A stretch of 44,790 nt of DNA, from the NCBI GenBank assembly GCA_025201765.1, contig MU623530.1, positions 6,246 through 51,035 of the forward strand. The letters run 5' to 3'. How positions within the stretch are numbered: the first letter of the stretch is position 1; the number at the start of each line of letters is the position of its first letter. The stretch comes from Daldinia sp. FL1419. Lineage: Eukaryota > Ascomycota > Sordariomycetes > Xylariales > Hypoxylaceae. The notes beneath the pieces are model-generated. The model had not been told where the DNA came from and searched no databases. It saw nothing but the letters and a program-made list of their open reading frames with translations. The position numbers were made by a program, and so were the translations under genes. Below, piece by piece: positions 1 to 10,000 of the stretch.

Positions 1-55
1 ATCGAAAACTATAATAACTTTAATCCCCCCACCCCCCTTCTTTTTGTTCCCCGCG

Positions 56-92
<37 letters not shown>

Positions 93-109
93 ACACAGAA
101 GGTTGTAGC
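1..109. repeat. Poly-C homopolymer tract in a pyrimidine-rich leader
   Basis: An unbroken run of 37 C residues occupies about 56-92, preceded by shorter C runs and a T-rich stretch. The other strand is poly-G, which could form G-quadruplexes. No coding signal is present. Such long homopolymers are also common sites of assembly or base-calling error, so the exact length is unreliable. Confidence 0.8.
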
Positions 110-1250
110 GTAATTATGTAATTGAAGTTGCAAGACTTTATTAGCCTTCATAGAACCAACCCTTCTAAGGTTTCCACAGGTTTTTTGATACGTAAATAAA
201 CCCTTAAGAAATATTTTCTTATTTGATTAGTTTAAATTTTTAAATATAAAATCGTTAATTTTTAAAATTATAAAATTTCATACAATAAAATTGCAGGGCA
301 TATCTTGTAAGAGTTCTTATTCAATTAAAACTCATATTTAACATAAATAAGCCCTCAAACATTATTTTCCAATCTGATCAACTCAAATTTTCAAATATAA
401 AATTATTAATTTTTCTATAACAATAAGTTAGGATAACAGGGCCAAAACAAAATCCGCCAATCTAACCCTTCTAATTAAGGTTTTTACAGGTTTTTTAATA
501 CGTAAATAAACCTTTAAAAATTATTTTCTTATTTGATCAACTTAAATTCTTAAAAATAAAACTGTTAAATTTCAATAGAAATTTATACAATAAAATTGCA
601 AAACATATCCTACAAAAACTATTAAAACTCATACTCAATATAAATAAACCTTTAAAAATTGTTTTCCTATCTAATTAACTCAAATTAAAATACATCCAAT
701 TATCAATTTTTCCATAAAAATTCATACAATAAAATGCACAACATATTTTACAAAAACTATTAAAACTTAAATTCAATATAAATAAATCCTTAAAAATTAT
801 TTTCCTATTTGATCAACTCAAATTCTCAAATATAAAATTATTAATTTTTCCACAGAAATTTGTATAATAAAAATATAAAATTAAAGCATATCCTACAAAA
901 ATTATTCAAATTTTTTAAAAATTATTTTTTTATTTAATTAATTTAAATTCTTAAACATAAAATTATTAATTTTTAAAACTATAAAATTTCGTACAATAAA
1001 AATATAAAGTTAAGGCATATCTTATAAAAACTCTTATTCAATTAAAACTCTTATTCAACATAAATAAATTTTTAGAAATTATTTTCCTATTTAATTAATT
1101 TAAGTTTTTAAAGATAAAATCATTAATTTTTAAAACCAAAGAATTTCGTACAATAAAAATGTAAAATTAAGGTATATCTTACAAAAACTATTAAAACTTC
1201 CTTAAAAATTATTTTTTTATTTAATTAACTTAAATTCTTACTAATAAAAA
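110..1250 (-). repeat. Tandem array of decayed family B repeat units
   Basis: About eight degenerate units of roughly 135-160 bp follow one another. Each carries a 'taaataaacc...ttaaaaattattttcctatttgatcaa'-type core, starting near 193, 343, 503, 641, 780, 907, 1062 and 1193. Read on the minus strand the units match the 3' half of the family B repeat seen whole at 19546-19953. Several also keep a short piece of the family B 5' end fused directly to it, so the unit looks like an internally deleted derivative. Differences between units are mostly transitions, as expected from RIP. No gene is visible. Confidence 0.7.
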
Positions 1251-1301
1251 AAATACACCCAATTATAAATATTTTCTTAAATTTTAAATTTTTAATATTA
1301 T

Positions 1302-1457
1302 GCCAAAGCTATGGCAACGTAGCTTGTTCGGATAGGCGGCGGGTAGGTTTTCTCCGGAACACGGTTCCTACCCGGAACAAATACCAAGAGATGGACCGGA
1401 TACCTGTAATATATTCTAGGTAAATCGGGGTAGTAATAAATAAATAAATAAATAAAT
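1302..1457 (+). mobile_element. LINE-like element 3' end (family A, copy 1), least mutated
   Basis: This is a 5'-truncated copy of a repeat that occurs six times in the window and ends each time in a (TAAA)n or (TAA)n tail after the sequence GGGGTAGTAATAAATAAA. Variable 5' truncation plus a simple-repeat 3' tail is the hallmark of target-primed non-LTR retrotransposons. This copy keeps GC-rich sequence (for example around 1305-1345) where other copies have only A and T at the same positions. It is therefore close to the unmutated parent at its 3' end. Confidence 0.75.
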
Positions 1458-1846
1458 TTTTAATATAATTTTTTACCCCTTATTAACTTATTAACCATTT
1501 TATTAATTTTTATCAATTTTTATCAATTTTTATTAATTTTTATTAATTATTATTAATTATTTATTAATTTCTTATTAATTTCTTATTAATTTCATATAAT
1601 AATTTATTAGAAAATTTCAATATAATATACCAGACTTCGTCCTAGATAATATATTATATAAGTTTTATTTATAATTTAAACTTTTTATAAATTCTTAGAA
1701 AATAAATGTATTAATGGAACAATTGTTAAGAATGTATATATTTAAGGTTTTAAAATAATAAAATAATAATTAAATTTATTAATTATTTTAATTAATTTAT
1801 ATTTAATAACATTTTATATAAAATATTTAAATTAGTATTTTATATA
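1458..1846. other. AT-rich spacer with a short-period T/A repeat
   Basis: No gene is visible. At about 1494-1592 a 10-11 bp motif of the form TTTTTATTAA or TTTCTTATTAA is repeated about nine times in tandem with small variations. The rest is almost pure A and T. Confidence 0.6.
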
Positions 1847-2282
1847 ACGTGCCGCATAAGTCAACCGATCAAATAAGTCAACTAATCAGCTAAAATATAA
1901 CTGAAAATTAAAGAAATTTGAAAATTATAACTTTATAAATTCTTAATTTTATTTTTTTAAATTTTAATATATTTTATATTATATATATTTAATATTATAA
2001 AAAAATTAAAAAAATTTCTTTTAGGAATATAGAAGAAGTTAGTTAAAATATTAACCGTTTCGGATTTACTTTTCCGTTTTTCATTTTTAATAAATTAAAA
2101 AAAAATTATATAAAATTTAGAAAAAATATTATAATTATTATTTTTAAAAAAGATATTTAAATTTTTAAATTAATTTTTAATATAATTTTTTTAAATAGAA
2201 TGTATATTTATGTACAAATGTATTTTATATATATTTTTGCTAATTAGTTGACTTATTTGATTGGTTGACTTGTGGGGTACGT
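1847..2282. mobile_element. MITE with 44-bp terminal inverted repeats (copy 1, RIP-mutated)
   Basis: A 436-bp non-coding element flanked by TA on both sides (1845-1846 and 2283-2284). Its ends, starting ACGTGCC and finishing GGTACGT, form an inverted repeat of about 44 bp. Each inverted repeat itself contains two tandem copies of a motif close to CAAGTCAACCGATCAAA. The TA duplication points to a Tc1/mariner-superfamily transposase acting in trans. The interior has no open frame. It matches 24275-24709 throughout, and this copy is more heavily converted to A and T. Confidence 0.85.
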
Positions 2283-2284
2283 TA

Positions 2285-3031
2285 TAATATAATAAATTTA
2301 ACTATTGAAAACAAACCTTAATAATAAACATACTTAAATAATATCCGAAATTAAGGCATTTAGGCCCATAAATATCTGAAAACTTTATTAAAATAAATAT
2401 TGGAATTTAAATTAAAAGATTTAAAATAATTAATTATATTAACTTTATTCAAATTCAATTTTATATTAAATAATATTAAAAATATTATATAATAATTATT
2501 ATAATTATTATAAATTTCATTTTAAAATGAAATATTATTATAAAAGAATTATTATATTATAATATATTATTATATTTAATAAATAAATAGAATTATATAG
2601 GGATTTGAAAATTTATAAGTTAATTTACCCTAAGTGGGGATATCGGCTTAGCCCTGGTACGTACTCTAATTACATAATAAGCCAGGCAGTTGCTATAGAG
2701 CTCCTTCCTACCAATAATAATTTAATAATTATTTTAATATATAAAAGGTTAAATATATATCTAATCAATAGGTTACTTTACCTTTTCCTACCTTGATCCC
2801 CCCCCTAACATATTTACCATTATTTACTATAATCTATTCGCCAGCTTTGCTCTCAACCCCTGAATTACAATGGTTATAATATGCTATATATGTCCCTATT
2901 TCATATACCTTCTTCAAACACCAATGCTACCTCCCATATATGATACAATATATTCCCATAAAGACCAATTGTGAAACGCCAACGCAATGCTTACAAGAAT
3001 GAAGTGAACACAATTCGGTTTCGCTATAAAC
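2285..3031. other. Non-coding stretch grading from RIP-type AT-rich DNA to gene-island composition
   Basis: Positions 2285-2600 are almost pure A/T with no recognisable repeat. Positions 2605-2810 keep some GC and a short open frame of 63 codons with no recognisable product. Positions 2815-3031 have normal composition and are probably the downstream flank of the minus-strand gene that ends at 3093. Confidence 0.5.
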
Positions 3032-3037
3032 TTTATT
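3032..3037 (-). terminator. Candidate polyadenylation signal of the gene at 3093-6785
   Basis: A perfect AATAAA on the minus strand lies about 56 bp beyond the stop codon of the large minus-strand gene, a usual distance for a fungal 3' end. Confidence 0.5.
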
Positions 3038-3092
3038 CCTTAGGGCATTAAAAAGAGCTTCTACGGCCCCAGAACGAGAAGGAATAGGGCCC

Positions 3093-6000
3093 CTAAGGCA
3101 AAACACTCTGTCTCCATCGCTCTACTCTGTCCATTTGACCGGGTGGCTGTATTTGCATCCTGTAAGGCATGTTCACTTGGCCACTAAATCCGTTAGGAAT
3201 ACCATAGGGAGGTATAGAGCCACCAATAACCCCGCCCGTAAGATATGGGTTGCCCATCATACCGCCGCTTGCGCCTATATTCTGGGCGGGATATTGACCC
3301 AAAGCTGTGCTAGTCCGTGGGTAACCGGCTCCACCGCCCATACCATCGTTAAATCGACCCGACATATACCCGCCGGGTTGGTTCAAGTTTGGTGTGCTGA
3401 GACTAGAAGGCATCTGACCACGAAGTATAGCCATTTTTCGATCTTGGTCTTGCCTATATAGGGTTGCTTCTGCTTGCTTTGCTTTTTCTGCCTCTACCCT
3501 CGGATCACGTAGGAGGATCTTTGATCTGCGCGTGCCGAGTACGTCGGCAAGCGAATACCTGTTTGTAAGTTTTGCAGTTGTTCCTTGTCCACGGGACTCT
3601 TGTTCTGCTTGTAAGCGGCGGCGGCGCTGCCCTAACGTTTCTTCTTCCTCTTTAAGGTGTAATTTCTGCTTGTCTTGACTCTTGTCGCTTTCGTCCTCTT
3701 TAAATGCCTCACCTAACTGACTCAAAAGCTCAGTTGAAAAGGCAGAGCTGACAGGTCTGGCCTGGGGAAGAGGGTTATCTGTTTGGTCACACGATTTGAG
3801 ACGGCGCATACGCTCCCCGAGAGTTTCGCCTTCAAGATCTTCCTCGGGAGTTTGCAAGCGAAGTTGCGGGCTCGTGGCCCCTAGGCTGTGACTCCCATTG
3901 TGAAACCCTGGGCCCAGTGTCATCATACTTTGTCGCTTTATCGGACCAACATCTACTCCCTGAAGCCGGTCACGACGTCGACTCAAAGGTTCATTATCCT
4001 CTAATTCACGCTGTTCCATAAGACCGAGGGGCCGGTTTATCTCAGCGATCGCAGCCGCCATGTCATTACCTTGACCCTTGGCAGCCATGAGAAGTCCCAA
4101 TGGAGTATCTTCATCATCCGATTCGGCGGCTAGACTGGCACATGGTTCTTCCCAGGCAAGGTTTACTTTCTTGCCTTTACGTGCGTTGCTTTCGATTTGA
4201 GCGACCGTGTCCATCTCAAGCAACGTAGAGTGTAGACCGTTCGGAAAAGCAGTAGCGGCCGGTCGAGTACGTAACTTCTGTTGCTGCTTTCGCATCTGAA
4301 GCTCAGCCAATAAGGTCGTTGGTGGCCCGTTATATGCTAGTTCCTCTTCGCTTTTCTCATCTTCCTCGTCATAATCAGGTACCGGTTGACCATCAATGGA
4401 ACCCGATAATCGTTGCTTTTCATCGGCTTGTCCTCTCTCGTCCAGTCCCTCATTGATCTTCATGCCTCCGGCAATAGTGTTTCGTCGCTCCTCTTGGGGT
4501 TCTGAAAGTCGACTAAGAGCGCTTGGCTTTCGTAGGTGCAGAAAAGAGCTTCGCTTTTTGGGCTCAAGCAAATTAGTAGCGCTGACACGCTTCATATGTG
4601 ATCTGCGTTTCTTTTCTGTCCCGTATACCTCTGACCCCAATGTTCCTGCAAACGCGTGGTCCGTGAAAGCAGATACAGGCGCCTTCGCAGAAGCGTCTAG
4701 GATACTGTCCAAAGTTGCCATTGCAGAGCCGTCCTTCAGCTGGATAGTGGGTGACGGCTCTGAAGGCAAGTCGAAAAACGCACTAGCACGTAGTTGTGGT
4801 GGCAAACCGTCAGGAATTTTTGACTTCCGCTTATCTAGATCAAGAACCGATATGTGAGACCCGCGTACTTCGTCGTTTTCTTGCTCGTGGTCGGGTTGGT
4901 CATTCACGGCTGGTCGGACTTGTGGATCTACATCCGGATCACTAAGCGGTACGCGAGGAAGAGATCCGGTATTGGGCTCTAGAGGATCGAGCGGTGGTTC
5001 GGGCAAATACTCTGGTAGCCAAAGAGCTCCAGATTTGCGATCCGGTTCTGACATTTTGCTTAAGATCTGCGATCTACGTGCGTCCCGTACTTCGGCTTTC
5101 GGCTTCTTGGAGAGTTTCTGTGGTAAATTCAGCATCAACGGAACGCGCGCCGGATAATAAAGCATGGTTTGTCCAGTTTCGGGATCTAGATACGATTTTG
5201 GCCTAACAGTTGGCGGAGCAATCGGTCGAGAAATGGTAGGTTTTGAATAAATCATTTCCTCTTCTGGCCTTGAAGATGTCGGGTCGAAAGGTCGAAGAAA
5301 GGAAGCATCCGTCGATAGGCCGTTGGAGAACGAGGGCATGAATAACGTCTCTTCCAGGTCAACGTCGGATGGACAGTGTGCTCCATCAAAGTCCGCAAAA
5401 GCTTTTTCAGCCTGCTCATACGTGCCAGTGGACCCAGAAGTTAAAGGCCTCATATCATCACCATTATCATCTCCGCCCCGCGTCTCAGTGACACCATGAC
5501 TCCAATAATCGTGGTCGTTTGACATCACGAACTGTTCCGCATTGGGCGTTAAATCGATATCCTCCATACGGGGTAGTCGCAGCATCTCATTTCTAGGCTC
5601 TTCAGCCAGCTTATCAGCCTCATCCATGGCTGCTGGTGTAAGCGTAGTGGGTTCCATCTCAGCAATATCTGTCAGGGTTGGTTTAGATGCCGATTTCACA
5701 CTTCGCGTGGAATTCTTTCCAGGCCCGTGCCTCGACATGGCGCTAACTACTTCAGATTCAGGTCGCGTTAAAGAACCAGAACCAGATCGCATCCGGCCTA
5801 GGTTCAGGATCAGAGAAGAGTCTGATGACATGAAATTGGCGGGCGAGTAACTACCGTAGCGCGCAGCGGTGTTTGTATCTATTATAGAGCTAGTGGTTGA
5901 CAGCGGGTTTATAGTAGGGAAAGAGACTGGCTCGTTATGTTCGGGAATTGAGCCTATGCTCGCAGCCAGTATTGACGATCGCCGGCTTTCGTTTCGTTTC

Positions 6001-6785
6001 TGCTCGTCATGTAGATCCCGAATAGCGTCCTCGATAGATGAGGTCATGGAGAGCTTTTCAGCAGTAGCCTCCAACTGGGCGATATTAGTGGCATAAGAGA
6101 TGGTCCGTGGATTAAGATCGGGAGTAGGGTGGCGTAAGAAAACGCTTTTTGTAGAGGCGGTGCGGACAATAGGTTTTGGTTGGATGATTATAGATTGCAG
6201 TGGTTCTGCTTGTTGATGTTGAGATAATGCATTATTTACTTGTGAATCTCTACTTGACGGATCTCCCGTCTTTTTCGGATTTGGATAGGCAATTTCGACA
6301 GTGTCAGACGTGGATTTCTCCTCAGAAGTATTATTAAAATATGAATTGGAGCCGTGGTCGTCTAGACCAGGTCTAAACGAGGAAGACGAGAAGGCAGTGT
6401 CAGGAGATAAGAGACCGTATTCATTACGATTGTTACAATTGTTACTTGTGGCTCGTGCTGAAGATAGCGATTGGACCATATCGCTGATACTGATGCTGGC
6501 CCCGGTCCTGGTTGTGGCCGTGGCCGTGCCACCTAAGTTTTTATGGCTCTCCCTCCTTTGAGAACTGCTTTCGGTCACATTATGGTCCTCATTTCCACCA
6601 CCTGGCTTGATTCCCGGGTAAATATCGCTGTCCATCGATAGAGGAATAAAAGTCGATTCGACAGTGGGGAAGAGCATAGGTGACGAGGAGCGCCCAAGCG
6701 AGAGAGGTATCGAAGGTGATGCGCCATCGTGTTGATCATTGTCGTTATTGTCGTTCTGAGAAAGCTCGCCGTACATTACACCCAT
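3093..6785 (-). CDS. Large disordered fungal protein of unknown function (1230 aa)
   Basis: A single uninterrupted frame with ordinary codon use and no in-frame stop. I do not recognise a named family. Residues 1-500 are Ser/Thr/Asn/Pro-rich and probably disordered. A proline-containing basic block follows at about 525-600 (DPETGQTMLYYPARVPLMLN, then KLSKKPK); it looks the most conserved and could be a short binding module. A basic Ser-rich stretch lies at 725-765. The C-terminal third carries a degenerate repeat of acidic residues followed by LGxRRRRLQ-type sequence (near 894, 931, 987 and 1049), predicted charged helices. The tail from 1135 is Gly/Met/Pro/Tyr-rich and ends VERWRQSVLP. There is no signal peptide, membrane segment or catalytic motif. 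The start has A at -3 and is the first ATG of the open frame. The gene lies in a GC-normal island between RIP-mutated repeats, so it is likely single-copy and under selection. A regulatory, scaffold or signalling role would be a guess. Confidence 0.85.
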   Translation of the reverse strand: MGVMYGELSQNDNNDNDQHDGASPSIPLSLGRSSSPMLFPTVESTFIPLSMDSDIYPGIKPGGGNEDHNVTESSSQRRESHKNLGGTATATTRTGASISISDMVQSLSSARATSNNCNNRNEYGLLSPDTAFSSSSFRPGLDDHGSNSYFNNTSEEKSTSDTVEIAYPNPKKTGDPSSRDSQVNNALSQHQQAEPLQSIIIQPKPIVRTASTKSVFLRHPTPDLNPRTISYATNIAQLEATAEKLSMTSSIEDAIRDLHDEQKRNESRRSSILAASIGSIPEHNEPVSFPTINPLSTTSSIIDTNTAARYGSYSPANFMSSDSSLILNLGRMRSGSGSLTRPESEVVSAMSRHGPGKNSTRSVKSASKPTLTDIAEMEPTTLTPAAMDEADKLAEEPRNEMLRLPRMEDIDLTPNAEQFVMSNDHDYWSHGVTETRGGDDNGDDMRPLTSGSTGTYEQAEKAFADFDGAHCPSDVDLEETLFMPSFSNGLSTDASFLRPFDPTSSRPEEEMIYSKPTISRPIAPPTVRPKSYLDPETGQTMLYYPARVPLMLNLPQKLSKKPKAEVRDARRSQILSKMSEPDRKSGALWLPEYLPEPPLDPLEPNTGSLPRVPLSDPDVDPQVRPAVNDQPDHEQENDEVRGSHISVLDLDKRKSKIPDGLPPQLRASAFFDLPSEPSPTIQLKDGSAMATLDSILDASAKAPVSAFTDHAFAGTLGSEVYGTEKKRRSHMKRVSATNLLEPKKRSSFLHLRKPSALSRLSEPQEERRNTIAGGMKINEGLDERGQADEKQRLSGSIDGQPVPDYDEEDEKSEEELAYNGPPTTLLAELQMRKQQQKLRTRPAATAFPNGLHSTLLEMDTVAQIESNARKGKKVNLAWEEPCASLAAESDDEDTPLGLLMAAKGQGNDMAAAIAEINRPLGLMEQRELEDNEPLSRRRDRLQGVDVGPIKRQSMMTLGPGFHNGSHSLGATSPQLRLQTPEEDLEGETLGERMRRLKSCDQTDNPLPQARPVSSAFSTELLSQLGEAFKEDESDKSQDKQKLHLKEEEETLGQRRRRLQAEQESRGQGTTAKLTNRYSLADVLGTRRSKILLRDPRVEAEKAKQAEATLYRQDQDRKMAILRGQMPSSLSTPNLNQPGGYMSGRFNDGMGGGAGYPRTSTALGQYPAQNIGASGGMMGNPYLTGGVIGGSIPPYGIPNGFSGQVNMPYRMQIQPPGQMDRVERWRQSVLP

Positions 6786-7060
6786 ATTTGCGAGGATCGT
6801 ACCTCTCTTATCTCTATTTCTAAGCTATCCCGTTAATGGATAGCAACTCCTCGAGCACAGTTTTTATTGGAAGAGGCCGAATTATAAAAACCAGTGACGC
6901 GTATTGAGTAGCGATAGTGTGGCGGGAGGTTTCGTTGTCCGATATAAGATAGCTCGACCAAAGAGCTGATAATGCACGACGGACCTGACTATAGAGGACA
7001 AGGAGAGGGTAAGATGAGGAGAAGTATAAAAGAGAGAAAGAAGGAGGACAATTCAATTGA
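6786..7060 (-). promoter_or_regulatory. Upstream region of the 1230-aa gene, with pyrimidine tracts
   Basis: About 270 bp of GC-normal DNA precede the start codon before the AT-rich block begins near 7061. On the minus strand the far end (about 7020-7050) is a CT-rich run, common in promoters of filamentous fungi. No TATA box in the right orientation and no defined transcription-factor site could be fixed. Confidence 0.4.
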
Positions 7061-7469
7061 TGTAAATCTAATAAAATAGAGTTATAATATTGTAATAAAT
7101 AGAAACATTTAAGAAAATAAGTAGATAATAAATTAAATAATTATTTTAATAAATTTAGATTAATGGTTGAAATTATTATATTTTTTGAAATATTAATTAT
7201 TAAGATAAAATTTATTAATACTGGAGGTCACCCCAAGGGCTGATACAATCCTTAAATTTTCAAATAAAATCTTTTATAAATACTTAATCCATTATAATAA
7301 TATTATTTTCAAAAATTTATATAAAATATTTTATAAATAATTAATATATTATTATTTTTTTATTTTTATAATAAATTTAATATTAAACTAGTATAAAATA
7401 ATTAGATTATAGGAATTACCCTATAAAGACCCTATTAATTTTTTTAGAGCCAGATCCTCCAAATCTCCA

Positions 7470-7760
7470 CAATTCTTTTAGACATAAATAAGCCCTCAAA
7501 AGTTATCTTTCTTATCTAATTAATTTAAATTTATTATAATTCTATAAGAATTATTTTTATAAAGTTTTTATATAATAATATATAGTTTTAATCCTTTTAT
7601 TAAATATATTTTCCTATACTGCACTACCATTGGTAAATAATTATATATAATAGTTCTTCTATTTAATTATTTTATTATACTCTTTAAAATATAGTTACCT
7701 TACATTTTTGAACTTATATAACCTCTAATATATTATAAAATTTTTATTTAATATAAATAA
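7470..7760 (-). repeat. Family B repeat, decayed minus-strand copy
   Basis: Read on the minus strand, the right end gives the 5' part of family B (an element-start relic, then the segment beginning AGAGGTTATATAAG and TGTAAGGTAAC). The left end gives its 3' half (TTAATTAGATAAGAAAG followed by GAGGGCTTATTTATGTC). Internal deletions shorten it relative to the 400-bp copies. Confidence 0.6.
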
Positions 7761-7919
7761 TTAATAAAATCTTAATAAAATACTGTAAATTTATAATTAA
7801 ATTTTTTTTAATTAATTAATCCCAATTAATTATAAAATTATTATTATTAAATACAAATTTTAATAGCTCTTACAGAATATGTTTTACATTTTTATTATAT
7901 AAAATTTTATGGAAAACCT

Positions 7920-8075
7920 AATAATTTTGTATTTGAGAATTTAAATTAATTAAATAAAAAAATAACTTTTAAAGGCTTATTTATGTCTAATAAAGTTTGT
8001 AAAGATTTTAGAAGGTTTGATTTTATGGAGGTTAATAAGGTCTCTGTAAGAGCTTATTTAACGAATTAATTTTAA
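7920..8075 (+). repeat. Family B repeat, 3' half only
   Basis: The sequence matches the last 150 bp of the copy at 19546-19953 (AGGCTTATTTATGTCTAAT, then GTTTGTAAAGATTTTAGAAG, then a GGAGGTTAATAAGGTCT-type end). The terminal TTCA cannot be seen clearly. It is 5'-truncated. Confidence 0.6.
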
Positions 8076-8454
8076 CAAAAAGAATCAGAAATATTATAAA
8101 AAGATTAATTATATTTTATATAAATCTAAAATTAGAAAAAAGAAAAATCCTAATTCCTTAAATCTTTTAATTATTATATTATTCTTTAACTTTCAAACAT
8201 TTCTTATTTTTATTCAATGCTTTTTAATTTCAATTATATATTTAATAAACTAATCAATTATTATTATTAAGTTTTATACGCTCAAAAGCTCATTCAAAAA
8301 CTTCCTATCCTAACTATTCTAATAATATATTTAATCATAATTTGATTATTAATTCTATTAATATTTTTCTAAATTATATATATAGGTTAAGACCTTCTTT
8401 TTCAAAATAAATAATATATTACAATCTATATATTATACAATTATTTAATTATAG

Positions 8455-8459
8455 GTTTC
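8455..8459. repeat. Left target-site duplication of the copia element
   Basis: GTTTC here corresponds to ATTTC at 13834-13838 immediately outside the other LTR. The single difference is a G/A transition of the RIP type. Five bp is the usual Ty1/copia duplication length. Confidence 0.6.
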
Positions 8460-8611
8460 TATCACATAATATATAAGGAAAAATTATGATTGTAGAATTT
8501 AAGTTGTTATTATTATTGTTAGAATTCTAGAATAGAGTGGTAAGGCTTTTTTTGGAATTGTTATAAGGGAGAAAATTTTTCTATGTTATTTTTAAGTTTA
8601 CTAATTTAATA
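8460..8611 (-). repeat. Copia 3' LTR
   Basis: 152 bp, matching 13682-13833 base for base in spacing. On the minus strand it is preceded by the purine-rich tract at 8612-8620, which marks it as the 3' LTR. This copy is less AT-converted than its partner, for example AGAATTCTAGAATAG here versus AAAATTTTAAAATAG there. Confidence 0.8.
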
Positions 8612-8620
8612 CACCCCTTT
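8612..8620 (-). other. Polypurine tract of the copia element
   Basis: AAAGGGGTG on the minus strand directly abuts the 3' LTR start, the position where plus-strand DNA synthesis is primed in LTR retrotransposons. Confidence 0.6.
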
Positions 8621-9419
8621 AAATGAAGCTGATAGGTGAATCTAAAATATATAATATTAAAAATGTAATTTTTTTATATTTTTAAATTGGTATATTCCTT
8701 TAATTATACCTTCTTAATAATTTCTTCATTTATTTTCTATTTTTATTATATTACCTCATCCACATTTTTAAATGTTTTGGCTTTTAGATGATCTAAAATA
8801 TTTATTAAGTTTATCTATTTTCTAAAACAAACATACTTTTCTTTTAATAACACTTTTAAAAATTATCTGCGCTTATATCTTCTAAATTAATGTAATTAAT
8901 TTTAATATAACCTTTTTAAACCTTTTATTTAAATTAATAATTATGTATATCCATATGTTTTAATTTTATTTTAAATTTTTTAATATCTTTAATAACTAAT
9001 CCAATTATTTACTGATTATTATATAATAGAAATATAATCTAATTTTTAAACTTAATTCTAAGATTTTTAATCAACTATAATATATAAAAATTTTTTTTTA
9101 TAGTTTAAGTCAAAACAAATAATTCAACCTTAATAATAAAAATAGTAACCATATCTTACTTACTAACTTTCCAATCAATTATTTTATTAAATAATTTCAT
9201 TATATATACTTATAAACTCTTTTAATTAATTATATTATTAATAAATAAAATATTACTAGTAACTTTGAAAATATTACCTCCACATAATTCTAAAACATAT
9301 CCTTATATATACTAAAAATATTATATAATTTGATCAATTATTATATAATATTTCAAATTTAAATTTAAATTAAATTAGGTTAATTTTAAATAGGTAAATA
9401 TAATATTAGGCTGGGTAAT

Positions 9420-10000
9420 CACTATAACATACAAAATTAAACTTATTTTTCGTTAATATTATTATATTAATTAAAATAAAGTTATTTATATATAGGGTAG
9501 TAGCTTTTCTTTTATTATAAGCATTTTAAAGACTCTTTCAACCACCCTTACTAAATTAGTAATTTTATTAATATAAGTAGATTAATTTAATTAAATTTAA
9601 TATTATACTCAATCTCAAACTATTTTAATTTTAAAAAACCATTATAATTCATTATTTTCAATTAATTTATATCATTTCTTAAACTTAAAAACAATTGATT
9701 TAACTTCTAGCTTAACTTCCTTTTAATATATTATAATAATATTATTTATATATGTAAAAAAAAAATTTATTTTTAATAAATATATATGATTTTTGGGATA
9801 TTAAAATAAAACCAAATTTTTTTAAAGTTTATAAAAATTCTTATTATTAAAGGAAAAACAATTTTTAAAGATTATAAAATATTTTAATAATATAAAAAGT
9901 TTTTTGGTTATTGGTATCCTTAAGGCATATACATAAACACATCTCTCTTAAATTTTACATTTATAAATACATTTATTATATCATATTATATAAATTTAAG
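9420..10000 (-). pseudogene. Copia reverse transcriptase relic
   Basis: Minus-strand translation through RIP stops gives, from about 9995 downward, YDIINVFINVKF then DVFMYMP and GYQ. This corresponds to the copia block in which the catalytic-region motif DAVNAFVNA is followed by VFMxMPxG. Further on it gives a leucine-rich stretch equal to the LYGLKxxPLLW block (S-L-K-I then P-L-I-I-R-I). The later region near 9640-9700 still resembles the KxxLxxLxxRxxIxxL part. The YVDD box itself is blurred by an apparent small insertion. The differences are those expected of C-to-T and G-to-A changes. Confidence 0.75.

Larger units (their letters stand above)
7061..8454. other. AT-rich RIP-mutated block with family B fragments
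   Basis: No gene is visible. A short island of higher GC sits at about 7222-7255. The block contains a minus-strand family B relic (7470-7760) and a plus-strand fragment (7920-8075), listed separately. The remainder, including 8076-8454, is decayed A/T sequence that I cannot assign. Confidence 0.5.

Noticed and set aside
1302..1457. Family A as a tRNA-derived SINE (B-box-like GGTTCCTACCC)
   Set aside because: The match to a B box is weak, there is no A box at a proper distance, and longer copies (over 1 kb) at 34080 and 36727 show it is the 3' end of a longer element.
2605..2796. 63-codon plus-strand frame
   Set aside because: It is short, has no usual ATG context, and lies in partly RIPped DNA with no recognisable product.
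4396..4857. Plus-strand frames of 61-153 codons within 3135-6561
   Set aside because: All are antisense shadows of the minus-strand 1230-aa gene.
6820..7056. 78-codon minus-strand frame just upstream of the 1230-aa gene
   Set aside because: It has no ATG at its start and no recognisable product. It lies in the promoter/leader and reads through a CT-rich tract.
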